Positions 51,332 to 61,147 of a stretch of DNA of 64,000 nucleotides are shown one piece after another. Position 1 is the stretch's first letter. The number at the start of each line of letters is the position of its first letter. The notes below the pieces were generated by a model that did no database searches, was not told where the DNA came from, and saw nothing but the letters and a program-made list of their open reading frames with translations. A program made the position numbers and the translations under genes. This stretch comes from a virus. The stretch covers positions 1-64,000 of the IMG/VR virus record IMGVR_UViG_3300005096_000103. One strand, written 5' to 3'.

Positions 51332-51352
51332 CCTGACGTCGCTATGTAACTG
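51317..51352 (+). repeat. Two 18-nt repeats giving tandem in-frame stops
   Basis: GATGTCGCTATGTAGCCT (51317-51334) is followed by GACGTCGCTATGTAACTG (51335-51352). The unit is six codons, so the frame is kept and each copy ends DVAM-stop (TAG, then TAA). Confidence 0.9.
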
Positions 51353-51378
51353 ACACCATTACATAAAAGCTGTATACT

Positions 51379-51419
51379 GAGGGGCGTGGTACAATTAGTT
51401 TAATTGTGCTGAGCCCCTC
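51379..51419. other. Hairpin before RecB-like nuclease gene
   Basis: GAGGGGC (51379-51385) pairs with GCCCCTC (51413-51419), and an inner ACAATTA/TAATTGT arm pair lies within. A short T-rich stretch (TATATTTT) follows. It may be a weak terminator after the SSB gene or a 5' regulatory hairpin for the gene at 51456. Confidence 0.6.
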
Positions 51420-51455
51420 CGCTATATTTTAGCTTAACTCTCCAGAGGATATGAG

Positions 51456-52316
51456 ATGCCCACCAAGCCAAACAATACGGTACCCCTCGTAGCCTCTGCA
51501 GAGGGTATCATCTGGTCACACTCAAAACTTAACACAGCAATCGACTGCTCACATAAGTATTACAACCTCTACCCGCCCCTTGGATTCCAGAAGGCTACTA
51601 CGTATCGAGTAAGCATTGGAGACGGTAGAGTTGGATCTGTTGTACACGATGTACTCGCTACAAAGATATCTGGGAAGAGTCGTAACAGTACTACTGAAGA
51701 ACTCATTAGACGCTCAGGTGTTAAACATGACATCACATTCCCTGAGCTACTAAGGTCCCTTGAATTCTTAGGTAATATCGATAAGTTCGTTGAAGACAAC
51801 AATGAATGGGTAGAGAGGATGGGTGCAAAGCTCATAAGCCGTGTAGCTGAGCAGAAGCTCGCGATAACAAAAAACTTCAAGCTCGCAAAGTATTGGCCTA
51901 GAAGAGGTCAAGTCACGCCCTGGATGCGAGGGTGTGTTGATTTGCTAGCACACGTAAAGACAGACTCAGGTAGCGAAGTGCTTGTCATCCTCGATCATAA
52001 GACTGGACCTCCTGAGATGACAACTGCAGTATTCGAAGAACAGTTTAGGGTATACGCTGTGTTAGCGACGGTTCTGTATCCTAAGGTAAGTACAGTACTG
52101 GCTCAGCTACACTTCCCTAAAACAGGTGAGGTTATTAAAAGAGAGTCAACAGTATCTAGGGAACAGATACTCGATGAGTTTAGACCCTGGCTCATGGATA
52201 AGGTTTCCAGAGCACTAGACAATATAAAAGATGGGAGGAAAGCTGTGAGAGGTCCGTACTGCAAGTACTGTAACTATCAAGCTAAGTGCCCTGCGATGAA
52301 TACCCTTCCTACTTAA
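51456..52316 (+). CDS. Second RecB/Cas4-like nuclease with four-Cys signature, 286 aa
   Basis: Motifs match the RecB/Cas4 superfamily: GSVVHDVLA (about residue 60), AEQKL, GCVDLLAHV (about 159), VILDHKTG (about 178) and EEQFRVYA. The one-plus-three Cys signature is visible as AIDCSHKY (C31) and CKYCNYQAKC near residues 269-278, as expected for a 4Fe-4S nuclease. Expected role: 5'-3' exonuclease/DNA end resection or replication fork processing. It follows the hairpin at 51379 with AGAGGATATG before ATG. Confidence 0.8.
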   Translation: MPTKPNNTVPLVASAEGIIWSHSKLNTAIDCSHKYYNLYPPLGFQKATTYRVSIGDGRVGSVVHDVLATKISGKSRNSTTEELIRRSGVKHDITFPELLRSLEFLGNIDKFVEDNNEWVERMGAKLISRVAEQKLAITKNFKLAKYWPRRGQVTPWMRGCVDLLAHVKTDSGSEVLVILDHKTGPPEMTTAVFEEQFRVYAVLATVLYPKVSTVLAQLHFPKTGEVIKRESTVSREQILDEFRPWLMDKVSRALDNIKDGRKAVRGPYCKYCNYQAKCPAMNTLPT

Positions 52317-52338
52317 ATATGTACTAAACGAGGGTACT

Positions 52339-55300
52339 ATGTCTCAAGGGAAACCTATACAGTGTAATCGCCAGTTGTGGACTGGTGTAGCTAACTCAGG
52401 GTTCAAAGCGATACTAGACGCCCTAAACCTTATAAAGCCTGACAACAAATGGAGCGTTAAGCGGGGTCACATACTCGGTAGGTGTGTTAACCCTGATCAT
52501 CTAGACATCAACCCCTCTATGGCGTTCTCACCAACCCGAGGTTTTGTTAAGTGTTTCAGCTGTGGATACGCGGAAGCTTCGCTGTCAGACTTCTTCAAAG
52601 ATCTTACACGCGATAAGGCTGCGTTCCCTGAGTTCATCACAGGGTTAGGGATCCGACTATCGAATAGGTATCGTAACAGCCTATTCGAGAATCATGAGCT
52701 TAAGGTTATACGTAGTACAGTGGGAAGGGCCATGAACTTCCTACTACAAGACGCACTGATAAACTATTATGATGAAGAGTACGCCTACTGCCGTAGAGCA
52801 ATAGAACTCATAATCTCAAGGCGTATCCCTGCTAACCTCTCTGTTCTATCAGGGTTGTCGCTAGGTATATTCCCAAACAAATACCACCTATTCAAGTACC
52901 TAACTGAGGGTACCGGGATATGGTCTCCTGATAACGAAGGTCAGAAGTACAGTTTTGATAGAGTACTAGAACTCTTAGGAGGGACACAACACTTCTCCTC
53001 TGACCCCGGTTATGTGTCGCCTCATACAGGCTGGGTTGCGTTTCCTTACTACGTAGACTTCAGGACTATCGGTGGATTTAAACTACGAAACCCTACAGAG
53101 AAACAATTCTCGTGGGTTGGGCATATAGATCCTACAGTCCCTCAGCCTGTCGAAGGAGCTGTTGACGTAAAATCACCTAGAGGTCTATACGGACTTAACC
53201 AGTGTGGTCGCGTACTACAGTTCGCAAAAGAAGGCGCAGTATCCAGCTCCGAAATCCATGACAACCGCGTGTACATTAAAGAAGGGGAGTTTGATGTAAT
53301 CTCCTGTCAGATCGCACAAGCCCGAGAGTTCGGGGCGTCCTACAACTCTAGAGCCTTCGTAGGTGCGTCGGGCGGTGGGCTTGACTCAAGTCTAGACTAC
53401 CTGAAAGACTGTGGGATTAAGTATGTATCAGTCTTAGGAGACTACGACCACGGTGGTGAAGAGTTCGTAACACACGTTCTCGAAGCTACATCAATCCCCG
53501 CAGTAGTATTTGACTGGACAGCTACTGAGTCTCTCAAAGACTTATTAGCTAAAGGCGTTGACACCAAGGGGTTAGATCCAGATACCGTAGTCACAAATGG
53601 TCTAGGTTCGATGTTCCTTAGAGACATTGGCAATCCTAACTGTTGGAAATCTCCAGTAGATTGGTTCCTAGACTCTACGAGTGCCTTACGGAAGCGACTT
53701 AGAGATACCCGAGTCTCAGGTGAGAGTGATCGTGAAATAGATATTAAGGCTATAGACGCGTATGCCGGTGCGCTAACTCAGCTACAAGACTCAGAACGCC
53801 AAGAGATATTCACAAGTCTTAAGGCAGAAGAGTACGCGACAGCTGCAGTCTCACGAGCTTTTGTTCACGGTCGTGATGATGACGAGGCTATCATTAGGAT
53901 GCTAGAGTTCGCCATGGGGGAACACCTTAAGCCGCTGATGCGCGAGGGTGGCATATACTACTTCTGTAAGCTTACTGACACAGAAATAGTTGAACTTGAG
54001 CCTTCTAAGCCCGCGACGCATGTTGCTAACTCTATAGAACTAGTACTAGCGAATATTACAGGGTGTCACCTTGTAGAATGGGCTAGACAGCTTGAGTTAC
54101 CTAAACGTGTGTTCTTCAAGGAGAAGAAACTTAAAGATGTTACGATATATCAAGACCGCAGCCTCCTTGAGATAAGGAAAAGTCTCGACTCGTATGTGAA
54201 GAGTGCAGTAATACACATGTGTAAGTCGAGTACATGCCCACCTGTCTTCAACCTAGACCAGAATGGTGCAGGATTCTATTACTATGGCTGGAAGAACACA
54301 TCGGCAGATAGTAGTAAGCATGTCTACATTGTAAACGGGAGGAGTGTCTATAAAGGTGCGTTCCCTCTAACCACGCATCCTCCTGCTACTCCAGACCAAA
54401 AAGACCCCTACGCCTACACAAATAACACAACAGGAGTATCTGACCCTCTAGTTAAAACTGTTACGTACACTAAAATGAATATACCTACAGAGAATGGGGT
54501 GCTATTCAATATCGAGGGACGTCAGTGGTCTGACCTTGATATAGATTCGCTCAATACACGGTATGAAGCACTAACTCCCCGTGAGCTATTTGACCAGCTA
54601 GTAAACATCTTAAATATAGGCTGGTCATTCATACCTGAGAAAGATCTCAAGCTCAACGATCGTATAAACCAAGATCTAACGTGTAGATATCTAGCCGCAT
54701 GGATTATGTCATCAGCAGTACTGACATTGTTCGAGACACGGAACCAAACATATATAACCGCTGAACCCTCGTCAGGTAAGACGACCTTACTCGAATCCCT
54801 GATCTCCGCTAAAGGCGAACTTGCCTTACTCGACTCTTCGGAGTTCTACTCTGAATACACTGTAGCCGCAGTACTACAAGGTGTAACTAATCGGGCAGTC
54901 CCCCTGCTCTTAGACGAATTCGAGGCAGCTACGGTAGGTAACAAAACTAGAGGCGTAGTAGCACGCGCCCTACTAGAAGCATTCCGAGCAAACTATAAAG
55001 GTGAAGTGACCTCAGTTCGAGGTACGAAGGAACAGAAGCAACGTAAACGTAGTTTCAGTGCGTCATGTCTGTTCGCAGGAATCAATCCACCATTCGCTGA
55101 TTCAGCGGATAGATCTAGGTGGATAATCTTGAACCTTGTTAGGGAAGCTGGGCGGGCAGGCCCAATAGATCTTGTTCGAGACGTCTATTCTAAAGAAGAC
55201 ATCACGACAATAAAGCAAGGGCTGAACAATATGCTACCCCAGCGGGCGCATGAGATTCTAGAAGCGTATAGATGGTGTAAGCGTCACAAGACGGTATTTC

Positions 55301-56034
55301 ATACACCCTCTGACTGCGCGTCTAGAGATAGGTTCACTAGTCTGATGTTGCCTATCTACTCTATATTGAGATGGGTAGGACAAGACGTTAAAGAATTCTC
55401 TAGATTGTTCGCGCTTATACAGGAGGCTACGACTACCTCAAACGTTGCACAGGAAGATTTCAAGAGTTTGATATTCACTACGCCTTGTAAAGCTCTACAG
55501 CCTAGACCACAGGAGGATAGTACACACCCTAACTGGATTGCTGCGCATCTTAGAGACTCTGACGGTAGATACAAACTCAACGAGTCATATATGGGAGCTT
55601 ACTACTACGATGTTTATAGTGTAGTAGTTCTTTACCTACCGCACATCCGTATTAGAGTACTCAAAGAGTCTGAGTTCATTATCTCTGCCTCGCTCACTAA
55701 TACTGTCCTGTTGCGTAAACTCAGGGAGCAGGGAGCTTGGCAGTATAACAGATCACAGGCTAGCGGGATATGTCCTTGGCTAGAAGAACAGATAAGCCTA
55801 GGTGTTAACCCAGAGGATTTCGCAGTATTCGATATGCACGAGATACTCGGAGACTCCTGGAGACCTAAATCGGTAGATTATATAGGAAAGCCTAGAGCCG
55901 TCATAGAGGTATCAGCTACGCCCCCTGCACGCAAAGTTAGTAAAGGACCTCTTAAACGCGGTAGGCCCTCAAGAAAGACAACAAAAGAGGATGCGATAGC
56001 TAAGCTTAATCAAATTGATAATTGGGAGATATAA
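52339..56034 (+). CDS. Fused primase-helicase, 1231 aa
   Basis: An N-terminal CHC2-type zinc finger is visible (C49, H54, C72, C75), then a Toprim domain with KEGEFD (about 316) and GDYDHGG (about 366). A long middle region follows, then a P-loop ATPase with Walker A EPSSGKTT (about 809-816), Walker B LLLDEFEA (about 856) and the sensor-like CLFAGINPPFADSADRSRW. The ATPase resembles D5/SF3-like or AAA+ helicases rather than the usual DnaB fold. It would make RNA primers and unwind the fork. It overlaps the polymerase transcript with a one-base gap. Confidence 0.85.
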   Translation: MSQGKPIQCNRQLWTGVANSGFKAILDALNLIKPDNKWSVKRGHILGRCVNPDHLDINPSMAFSPTRGFVKCFSCGYAEASLSDFFKDLTRDKAAFPEFITGLGIRLSNRYRNSLFENHELKVIRSTVGRAMNFLLQDALINYYDEEYAYCRRAIELIISRRIPANLSVLSGLSLGIFPNKYHLFKYLTEGTGIWSPDNEGQKYSFDRVLELLGGTQHFSSDPGYVSPHTGWVAFPYYVDFRTIGGFKLRNPTEKQFSWVGHIDPTVPQPVEGAVDVKSPRGLYGLNQCGRVLQFAKEGAVSSSEIHDNRVYIKEGEFDVISCQIAQAREFGASYNSRAFVGASGGGLDSSLDYLKDCGIKYVSVLGDYDHGGEEFVTHVLEATSIPAVVFDWTATESLKDLLAKGVDTKGLDPDTVVTNGLGSMFLRDIGNPNCWKSPVDWFLDSTSALRKRLRDTRVSGESDREIDIKAIDAYAGALTQLQDSERQEIFTSLKAEEYATAAVSRAFVHGRDDDEAIIRMLEFAMGEHLKPLMREGGIYYFCKLTDTEIVELEPSKPATHVANSIELVLANITGCHLVEWARQLELPKRVFFKEKKLKDVTIYQDRSLLEIRKSLDSYVKSAVIHMCKSSTCPPVFNLDQNGAGFYYYGWKNTSADSSKHVYIVNGRSVYKGAFPLTTHPPATPDQKDPYAYTNNTTGVSDPLVKTVTYTKMNIPTENGVLFNIEGRQWSDLDIDSLNTRYEALTPRELFDQLVNILNIGWSFIPEKDLKLNDRINQDLTCRYLAAWIMSSAVLTLFETRNQTYITAEPSSGKTTLLESLISAKGELALLDSSEFYSEYTVAAVLQGVTNRAVPLLLDEFEAATVGNKTRGVVARALLEAFRANYKGEVTSVRGTKEQKQRKRSFSASCLFAGINPPFADSADRSRWIILNLVREAGRAGPIDLVRDVYSKEDITTIKQGLNNMLPQRAHEILEAYRWCKRHKTVFHTPSDCASRDRFTSLMLPIYSILRWVGQDVKEFSRLFALIQEATTTSNVAQEDFKSLIFTTPCKALQPRPQEDSTHPNWIAAHLRDSDGRYKLNESYMGAYYYDVYSVVVLYLPHIRIRVLKESEFIISASLTNTVLLRKLREQGAWQYNRSQASGICPWLEEQISLGVNPEDFAVFDMHEILGDSWRPKSVDYIGKPRAVIEVSATPPARKVSKGPLKRGRPSRKTTKEDAIAKLNQIDNWEI

Positions 56035-56035
56035 A

Positions 56036-59000
56036 ATGAAGTACTCATGGTATCTCAAAGAGAAGCCGACTAGCTGTAGTGGGTGCAACTACGAAGATAA
56101 GAACTGCACACTCAAGTGCAAAGCTGCAGATTTCAATGCAACTTATAATCTCATCTTCCTCTTTGAGATGCCTGAGCCCGCAGCAGCAGCTAAGGGGACG
56201 CTATGGGGTCCAGAGATCCGCAGTGTGTGTAACAAGGTAGTTGAAGTAATCAAGACGAGAACAGGAACTACTCCGGAGTATTCGCTGTTATACAGCGTAT
56301 GCGCACACACTAGGTCAATACCGAAGAGTGCAGATATCGAGAAGTGCAGTAGCATACTCCTGAGGAGGATAGCTGACCTGTCTGCGCCAGAAGGCTCACG
56401 TGAACCTAGAGCGAAGAACATCATCCTAGCGTTCGGTAAAGGTGCGTTAAAGAGTCTAGGGGTTAAGTTCTCGAAGTATAAGGCAGTGAGGGGGAGTAGA
56501 ACACATACAAAGATAGGTAACACTCACTGGGACGTGGTTCCAACGCTGTCTATGCGTGAGCTATATGTTAAGCCGAGCCTTACGAATGTAATACTCGAAG
56601 ACGCAATGACGATGTGGAAAGTCTTAGCTCAAGATTTTAAGCCCGATAAACTCGACAACATAGCGAAGGAGTATATTTACCCTACAAGTATCTCAGAGGT
56701 GAAAGATCTCGTAGACCACATTATAAATTATAATGGTGTGGGTGATACTAAAGGTCGAGACCCTTCAGCTTGGCCAATATCTCTAGATATTGAGACTACA
56801 GGTCTAAACCCTCGTAAGCCTGGGATGAAGACCCTCTGTATCTCTGCGGCCTGGGATGACTACAAAGCTTGTGCTATCCCCTACATGCACAAAGACAGTA
56901 CATTAGACCCTGCTCTCGTACTCCCGCACCTTAAAAGACTACTCACTTGTGACAAGCGAACCATCTGGCACGGCGGGACATTTGACTACCAGTGGCTCCG
57001 CGCTGTAGATGGCATCGAAGTTAACAACGTCTGGTGGGATACTCAGAACGCAGAGCATTACCTCCGGGAGAATAACCAGGGGTTCTATGGTCTAAAGGAT
57101 TTAGCTAAGGTTTACTACAGGCGTTACACAGGGTACGAGGGTGAACTTAAGACTAAGATAGCTGACTCTCTTAAGGATATAGAAGTCAGAAAACGCCTCA
57201 ATCGCGCTGTGGTTTACGAGAATGCGGACTCAAGGGGTGTGTTCTTCAGCACGAAAGCATTACACGATCTAGAAGACCAGATCGTGGACGCAACTCTCAG
57301 AATATCTTTATTAGAACGTGGGTCTGAGGAACGGGATAGTCTTACAGAGTTTAGAAAGAAGGGTTGGGCGGCGATAAAGAGGGAATACAAGAAGCAGGGG
57401 GAGACTGCTCCTAAGATACCTACCCTTGCTAAAGTAGAGGCCGGTACACCTGAGGATTCTTACCTCTACGAACTAGCGCCGCTATCTTTACTACTCAAAT
57501 ACGCTGCTGTAGATACAGACCTATGTCGACTGATCTGTAAGGAGCAACGTAAAGCTGCGCGCACAGAGTCCGAGCACTCACTACCTGACCTAGATAAAAT
57601 AATGGAGACACTCTATGTACCTGGTGTATATTGTCTCAGTCGTATGCGTGAGCGAGGTCTACCTGTAGACGAACATAAGGCTCGTAGGTTTATAAAAGAA
57701 ATGGGAGTGGCGAGCCTGGAGTACAAAAGTAAGCTCGGGCTTCTTATCTGTGATCCGGACTTCAATGCTAACTCCCCTAAGCAGATATGCGACACTCTAC
57801 ACAATACTTTCGGGTTAGACCTGTCTACACTCCCTAAGACTAAGTCTAACGCACCGTCTACTGACAAACACACAATGAAATACCTGAGTGAGAAGCACGC
57901 TAATAAACCTCTAGGATTCTTCGCTCACTCACTCAGCGCATATAAAGCGGTTAACTCAGCAAAAACTCTTGTGGAGAATACTTTCTTAGGGGGTGACTTC
58001 CCTATCACTGGGAAAATCCACACAACATTCAATATCACAGGGACCAAGACGGCTAGGTTAAGTAGCTCAGGTCCAGCATTTCAAAACATCGCTGATGTTG
58101 CGGCGATAACAACTGTCTTAGATACCAAAGGCTGCGTGATAGGTTCCACAGACGGCTGGGCTATCAAAGACCTAGTAATTTGTGATGATCTAAACTACGT
58201 AATCTATAACCTGGATATCAAGGCAGCTGAGATACGTGCACTGTGCGCCTACATAGCGAAGAGTTACGGTACCTCACCTCTGATTGAGGCTGTAAGAGCT
58301 GGACGAGACATACCCTCCTACGTGTGTACACTGTTATTTGGACGGAAGGTGTGGGATGAGTATAAGCTGCACGCGACATGGGTAGCTGGCTCAGACCCTA
58401 ACGATCCGGATAGTCCAGCAGAACTTAGGTTAGCAGAACATGAACTCCCACGAGGTTTCTATGACGTTGAGACTGTCTACAACTTTGTGAACACTAACAA
58501 ATCTAAGATCAAAGCTGTGAAAGAGTTGAGAGTAGCAGGGAAGCGAGGCTTATACGGTACAATATACGGCGGGAGTGCCTACACTATCGCAAAGACAGTG
58601 TATGGAGTGCTCTCAACACAGAAAGATATACTAAAGATGCAGCTCGACTACGGTCAGGAGATCCAAGATAGGCTGTTCAAGGAGTTTCCTGGTATAAGGA
58701 ACTACGTTGTAAGCACTCTAGCTTTTGTTCGGAAACATAAGTGGGTCAAAAGTCTCTTCGGACGTAGGCGGCGTTTCCCTATGCTGTCCAGAGGGTGTGC
58801 TAAGATTCATAGGAAAGAAGCTGAGCGGGAAGCTATCAACTTCTGTATTCAGTCAACCTCATCTGACTTAGTACTCTCTCTCCTGATTAGTATAGAACGC
58901 GACATAGACAAGATCGGAGGAGATGTACGTCTTTCAGTCCATGACTCCGTAGCAGGGTTTATGCGCAGGGAACGTATGATAGAACTTCGACCCTTCCTAG

Positions 59001-59125
59001 ACGAAAAGATAATTAAGGAGACCCATAGACGCTACCCCTGGCTACCCGTAGATTTTATTTACGACTTAGACGTGGGTCCGTCATACTATAACCTTCAAGA
59101 CTATGACAAATACATCGAGGCATAA
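56036..59125 (+). CDS. Family A DNA polymerase with N-terminal glycosylase-like domain, 1029 aa
   Basis: ATG 56036 with GGGAG is preferred over an in-frame TTG at 56015. Residues 1-190 have a four-Cys cluster (C14, C17, C24, C28) and a UDG-like alpha/beta pattern (NLIFLFEMPEP, NIILAFGKGALKSLGVKF), as in SPO1-type polymerases; the catalytic motifs look degenerate. The exonuclease shows DIETTG (about 250), WHGGTFDYQW and YAAVDTDLCRLI. The polymerase shows motif A NLDIKAAEIRAL, motif B GKRGLYGTIYGGS and motif C SVHDSV. In the O-helix the residue matching Phe762 of E. coli is Tyr, as in T7. Confidence 0.9.
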   Translation: MKYSWYLKEKPTSCSGCNYEDKNCTLKCKAADFNATYNLIFLFEMPEPAAAAKGTLWGPEIRSVCNKVVEVIKTRTGTTPEYSLLYSVCAHTRSIPKSADIEKCSSILLRRIADLSAPEGSREPRAKNIILAFGKGALKSLGVKFSKYKAVRGSRTHTKIGNTHWDVVPTLSMRELYVKPSLTNVILEDAMTMWKVLAQDFKPDKLDNIAKEYIYPTSISEVKDLVDHIINYNGVGDTKGRDPSAWPISLDIETTGLNPRKPGMKTLCISAAWDDYKACAIPYMHKDSTLDPALVLPHLKRLLTCDKRTIWHGGTFDYQWLRAVDGIEVNNVWWDTQNAEHYLRENNQGFYGLKDLAKVYYRRYTGYEGELKTKIADSLKDIEVRKRLNRAVVYENADSRGVFFSTKALHDLEDQIVDATLRISLLERGSEERDSLTEFRKKGWAAIKREYKKQGETAPKIPTLAKVEAGTPEDSYLYELAPLSLLLKYAAVDTDLCRLICKEQRKAARTESEHSLPDLDKIMETLYVPGVYCLSRMRERGLPVDEHKARRFIKEMGVASLEYKSKLGLLICDPDFNANSPKQICDTLHNTFGLDLSTLPKTKSNAPSTDKHTMKYLSEKHANKPLGFFAHSLSAYKAVNSAKTLVENTFLGGDFPITGKIHTTFNITGTKTARLSSSGPAFQNIADVAAITTVLDTKGCVIGSTDGWAIKDLVICDDLNYVIYNLDIKAAEIRALCAYIAKSYGTSPLIEAVRAGRDIPSYVCTLLFGRKVWDEYKLHATWVAGSDPNDPDSPAELRLAEHELPRGFYDVETVYNFVNTNKSKIKAVKELRVAGKRGLYGTIYGGSAYTIAKTVYGVLSTQKDILKMQLDYGQEIQDRLFKEFPGIRNYVVSTLAFVRKHKWVKSLFGRRRRFPMLSRGCAKIHRKEAEREAINFCIQSTSSDLVLSLLISIERDIDKIGGDVRLSVHDSVAGFMRRERMIELRPFLDEKIIKETHRRYPWLPVDFIYDLDVGPSYYNLQDYDKYIEA

Positions 59126-59127
59126 CA

Positions 59128-59496
59128 ATGTTATATCGGCTTATCAACAACCGAACAGACCTAGGGCGTATAATCGTCCAGTATATTACCAAAGACCGCG
59201 GTATCTATATAGTAGGAGTAGTTGATACCCGAGGTGCGACACCAGATGACCTAGTCGTACTCGAACATCCATGTTTATTTAAGCGTTACTACGTGCCAGG
59301 GGATGACGGATCTACTGAGAATATGCGGATAGACATATGCCGCCTGATAGTGGGCAGCGACATGCAAGTGTGTCTCCGACAGAGCGAATACCTCGGAGTC
59401 GCGATATTAGACCCTACGAGTGAGAGTTTCTACCAGGAATGGCTTAGAGGACACGTTACAAAAAATACGCCTGTTACTCAAAATACACCGGTGTAG
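59128..59496 (+). CDS. Hypothetical protein, 122 aa
   Basis: A small soluble protein starting two bases after the polymerase stop, with GAGGC upstream. No family was recognised. The C-terminus is an in-frame 18-nt duplication (VTKNTPVTQNTPV). Its last 19 bases overlap the convergent terminase gene. Confidence 0.55.
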   Translation: MLYRLINNRTDLGRIIVQYITKDRGIYIVGVVDTRGATPDDLVVLEHPCLFKRYYVPGDDGSTENMRIDICRLIVGSDMQVCLRQSEYLGVAILDPTSESFYQEWLRGHVTKNTPVTQNTPV

Positions 59497-61118
59497 GGCT
59501 CAAGGTCCTGCTCAGCGGGGGTTCCATAGAGTTTAATCACGCCCATACCTATCCTAGCAGTAATCCAACAAAATATCTGAGCGTGTAGCGCGTCGTCTGG
59601 GGCACCGGGAGACGAGTTCCAGATCTTACGCCCATGTCCCCCACGTGTCACCATCGCAAACACTGAGAGGACGTGGTCAAACACATCTTCGCAGAGATTT
59701 TTGTTTGGGTAATAGATTGCCTGTCTTTTTACCTCAAGGAAGAAGGAGTCTATAGCCGCAGTTCTAGAGACCATAATCCTATCGGGTCCCTGGGTGAAGT
59801 GTTGGAGAGCGCCCGTATACTGGAGCTGGATAACTCTCTCATGACCAAACTTCTCTCTGAGGTAGGAATTAGCATGCGCTCCAACTCCTGCATCAGCCCC
59901 TACCATACGTACTTTATACAGATGGAGCAGTACTACTATCTCTTCTAGGTCACGGTGAGGCTCCCCTGTAGGGTATACCTTAAAAAACAGCGTAACGAAG
60001 TGTTTGTAACCAGGGGCTACTCCAAATATCCACAGAACCGTATGACTCTTTGACGCAAACCCTCCACCTGACCAATCGATTCCTGCGTAGACCTCAAGCT
60101 CTCCAGCTTCGTTTTCGGTGACGTTATTAAATATCCCAGGAGGTGGCTCTCCTAATCCTTGCAATATCATATAGTCTCTACACTGCCTCTCAAGGTCTGA
60201 GCGCTCAATGAAGCGTGAGCCTTTAGCAGCTGGGACACCTAAGACTTCATTTAAGACACTGATATCATCATAGCTGTCTAGCTTATGCCTAAGGATTCTC
60301 CATTCACGTGGTATCTCATTATTCTTCGGGAGCATTAACTGAGATACGTGATACCCCCATAGCTTGTCATCGTCATCCTGACCTTCTATGAGATTCTGTG
60401 CGTACCAGAATCCTAAGCGAGGCTCTAGAGACTTACCACACTTCTTACATATTGGACCTTTGAGCCCGACGTTAGCTACAGAGTTTAGAACGTTGTGTTT
60501 ACTGCAACCTGTACACTTAATAAGCCAGATACACTGTGTACTCTGGCTCCAGAGCCAATTGACTGGATTCTCCAGAGTCTTGTGTGTCCCCGCGTAGTAT
60601 TCTTTCTTGTAAGGAGACATCGCCATAGTCTCGTTAACAACAGGGACCACGAGCTTATAGATGATATCCTGCATCTCATCGTACTTTATAGAATCAGTCG
60701 AGTAACCACGTATCCTATCTGGGTCATCGTATGTGTAGGTAAAATAGTTCTCGCTCCCATTTTTGTAGTACTTATCCCATACACTAGGCTGGATTATTCT
60801 AGTGATATCTTTGATACCAGGGGAGTGTTCATAGAGTTTCTGGAGTCTAGACTTAGAAAACAGCTTCGTTTGTTTACGAGATGGGGATACGTACATCGTT
60901 TTGAAGTGTGCAATAAGAACGCTGTCGAGTAACATGTCAACAGCACCAGTGACAGACTTGAAAACCTGTCTAGCTGTGCACATCAGTAGTCTACGGTGTC
61001 CTCTGTCGAGTATGTCGTAATAAAAAGGTGCCCCGTCGAGTCTATAGGGGTTGCCCTCTAACACAAGTAAGGACTCTGCCATCTCACTTCTGGTAGCGTC
61101 TACAACTATCTCACGCAA
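59478..61118 (-). CDS. terL: Terminase large subunit, 546 aa
   Basis: The ATPase has a T4 gp17-like Walker A, CTARQVFKSVTGA (about 47-59), and Walker B IKYDEMQD (D147/E148). The nuclease has the expected acidic residues: VYAGIDWSGGG (about 323), VGADAGVGAH (about 413) and PDDALHA (about 516). Two CxxC pairs (CTGC and CKKC, about residues 200-227) form a zinc ribbon, which is not typical of T4-type terminases. It packages DNA into the prohead through the portal. TTG 61118 is the longest start; ATG 61082 is an alternative. It is convergent with the replication module. Confidence 0.9.
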   Translation of the reverse strand: MREIVVDATRSEMAESLLVLEGNPYRLDGAPFYYDILDRGHRRLLMCTARQVFKSVTGAVDMLLDSVLIAHFKTMYVSPSRKQTKLFSKSRLQKLYEHSPGIKDITRIIQPSVWDKYYKNGSENYFTYTYDDPDRIRGYSTDSIKYDEMQDIIYKLVVPVVNETMAMSPYKKEYYAGTHKTLENPVNWLWSQSTQCIWLIKCTGCSKHNVLNSVANVGLKGPICKKCGKSLEPRLGFWYAQNLIEGQDDDDKLWGYHVSQLMLPKNNEIPREWRILRHKLDSYDDISVLNEVLGVPAAKGSRFIERSDLERQCRDYMILQGLGEPPPGIFNNVTENEAGELEVYAGIDWSGGGFASKSHTVLWIFGVAPGYKHFVTLFFKVYPTGEPHRDLEEIVVLLHLYKVRMVGADAGVGAHANSYLREKFGHERVIQLQYTGALQHFTQGPDRIMVSRTAAIDSFFLEVKRQAIYYPNKNLCEDVFDHVLSVFAMVTRGGHGRKIWNSSPGAPDDALHAQIFCWITARIGMGVIKLYGTPAEQDLEPYTGVF

Positions 61119-61147
61119 TTCTCTACACCTAACAACAAGGTTAAAAC

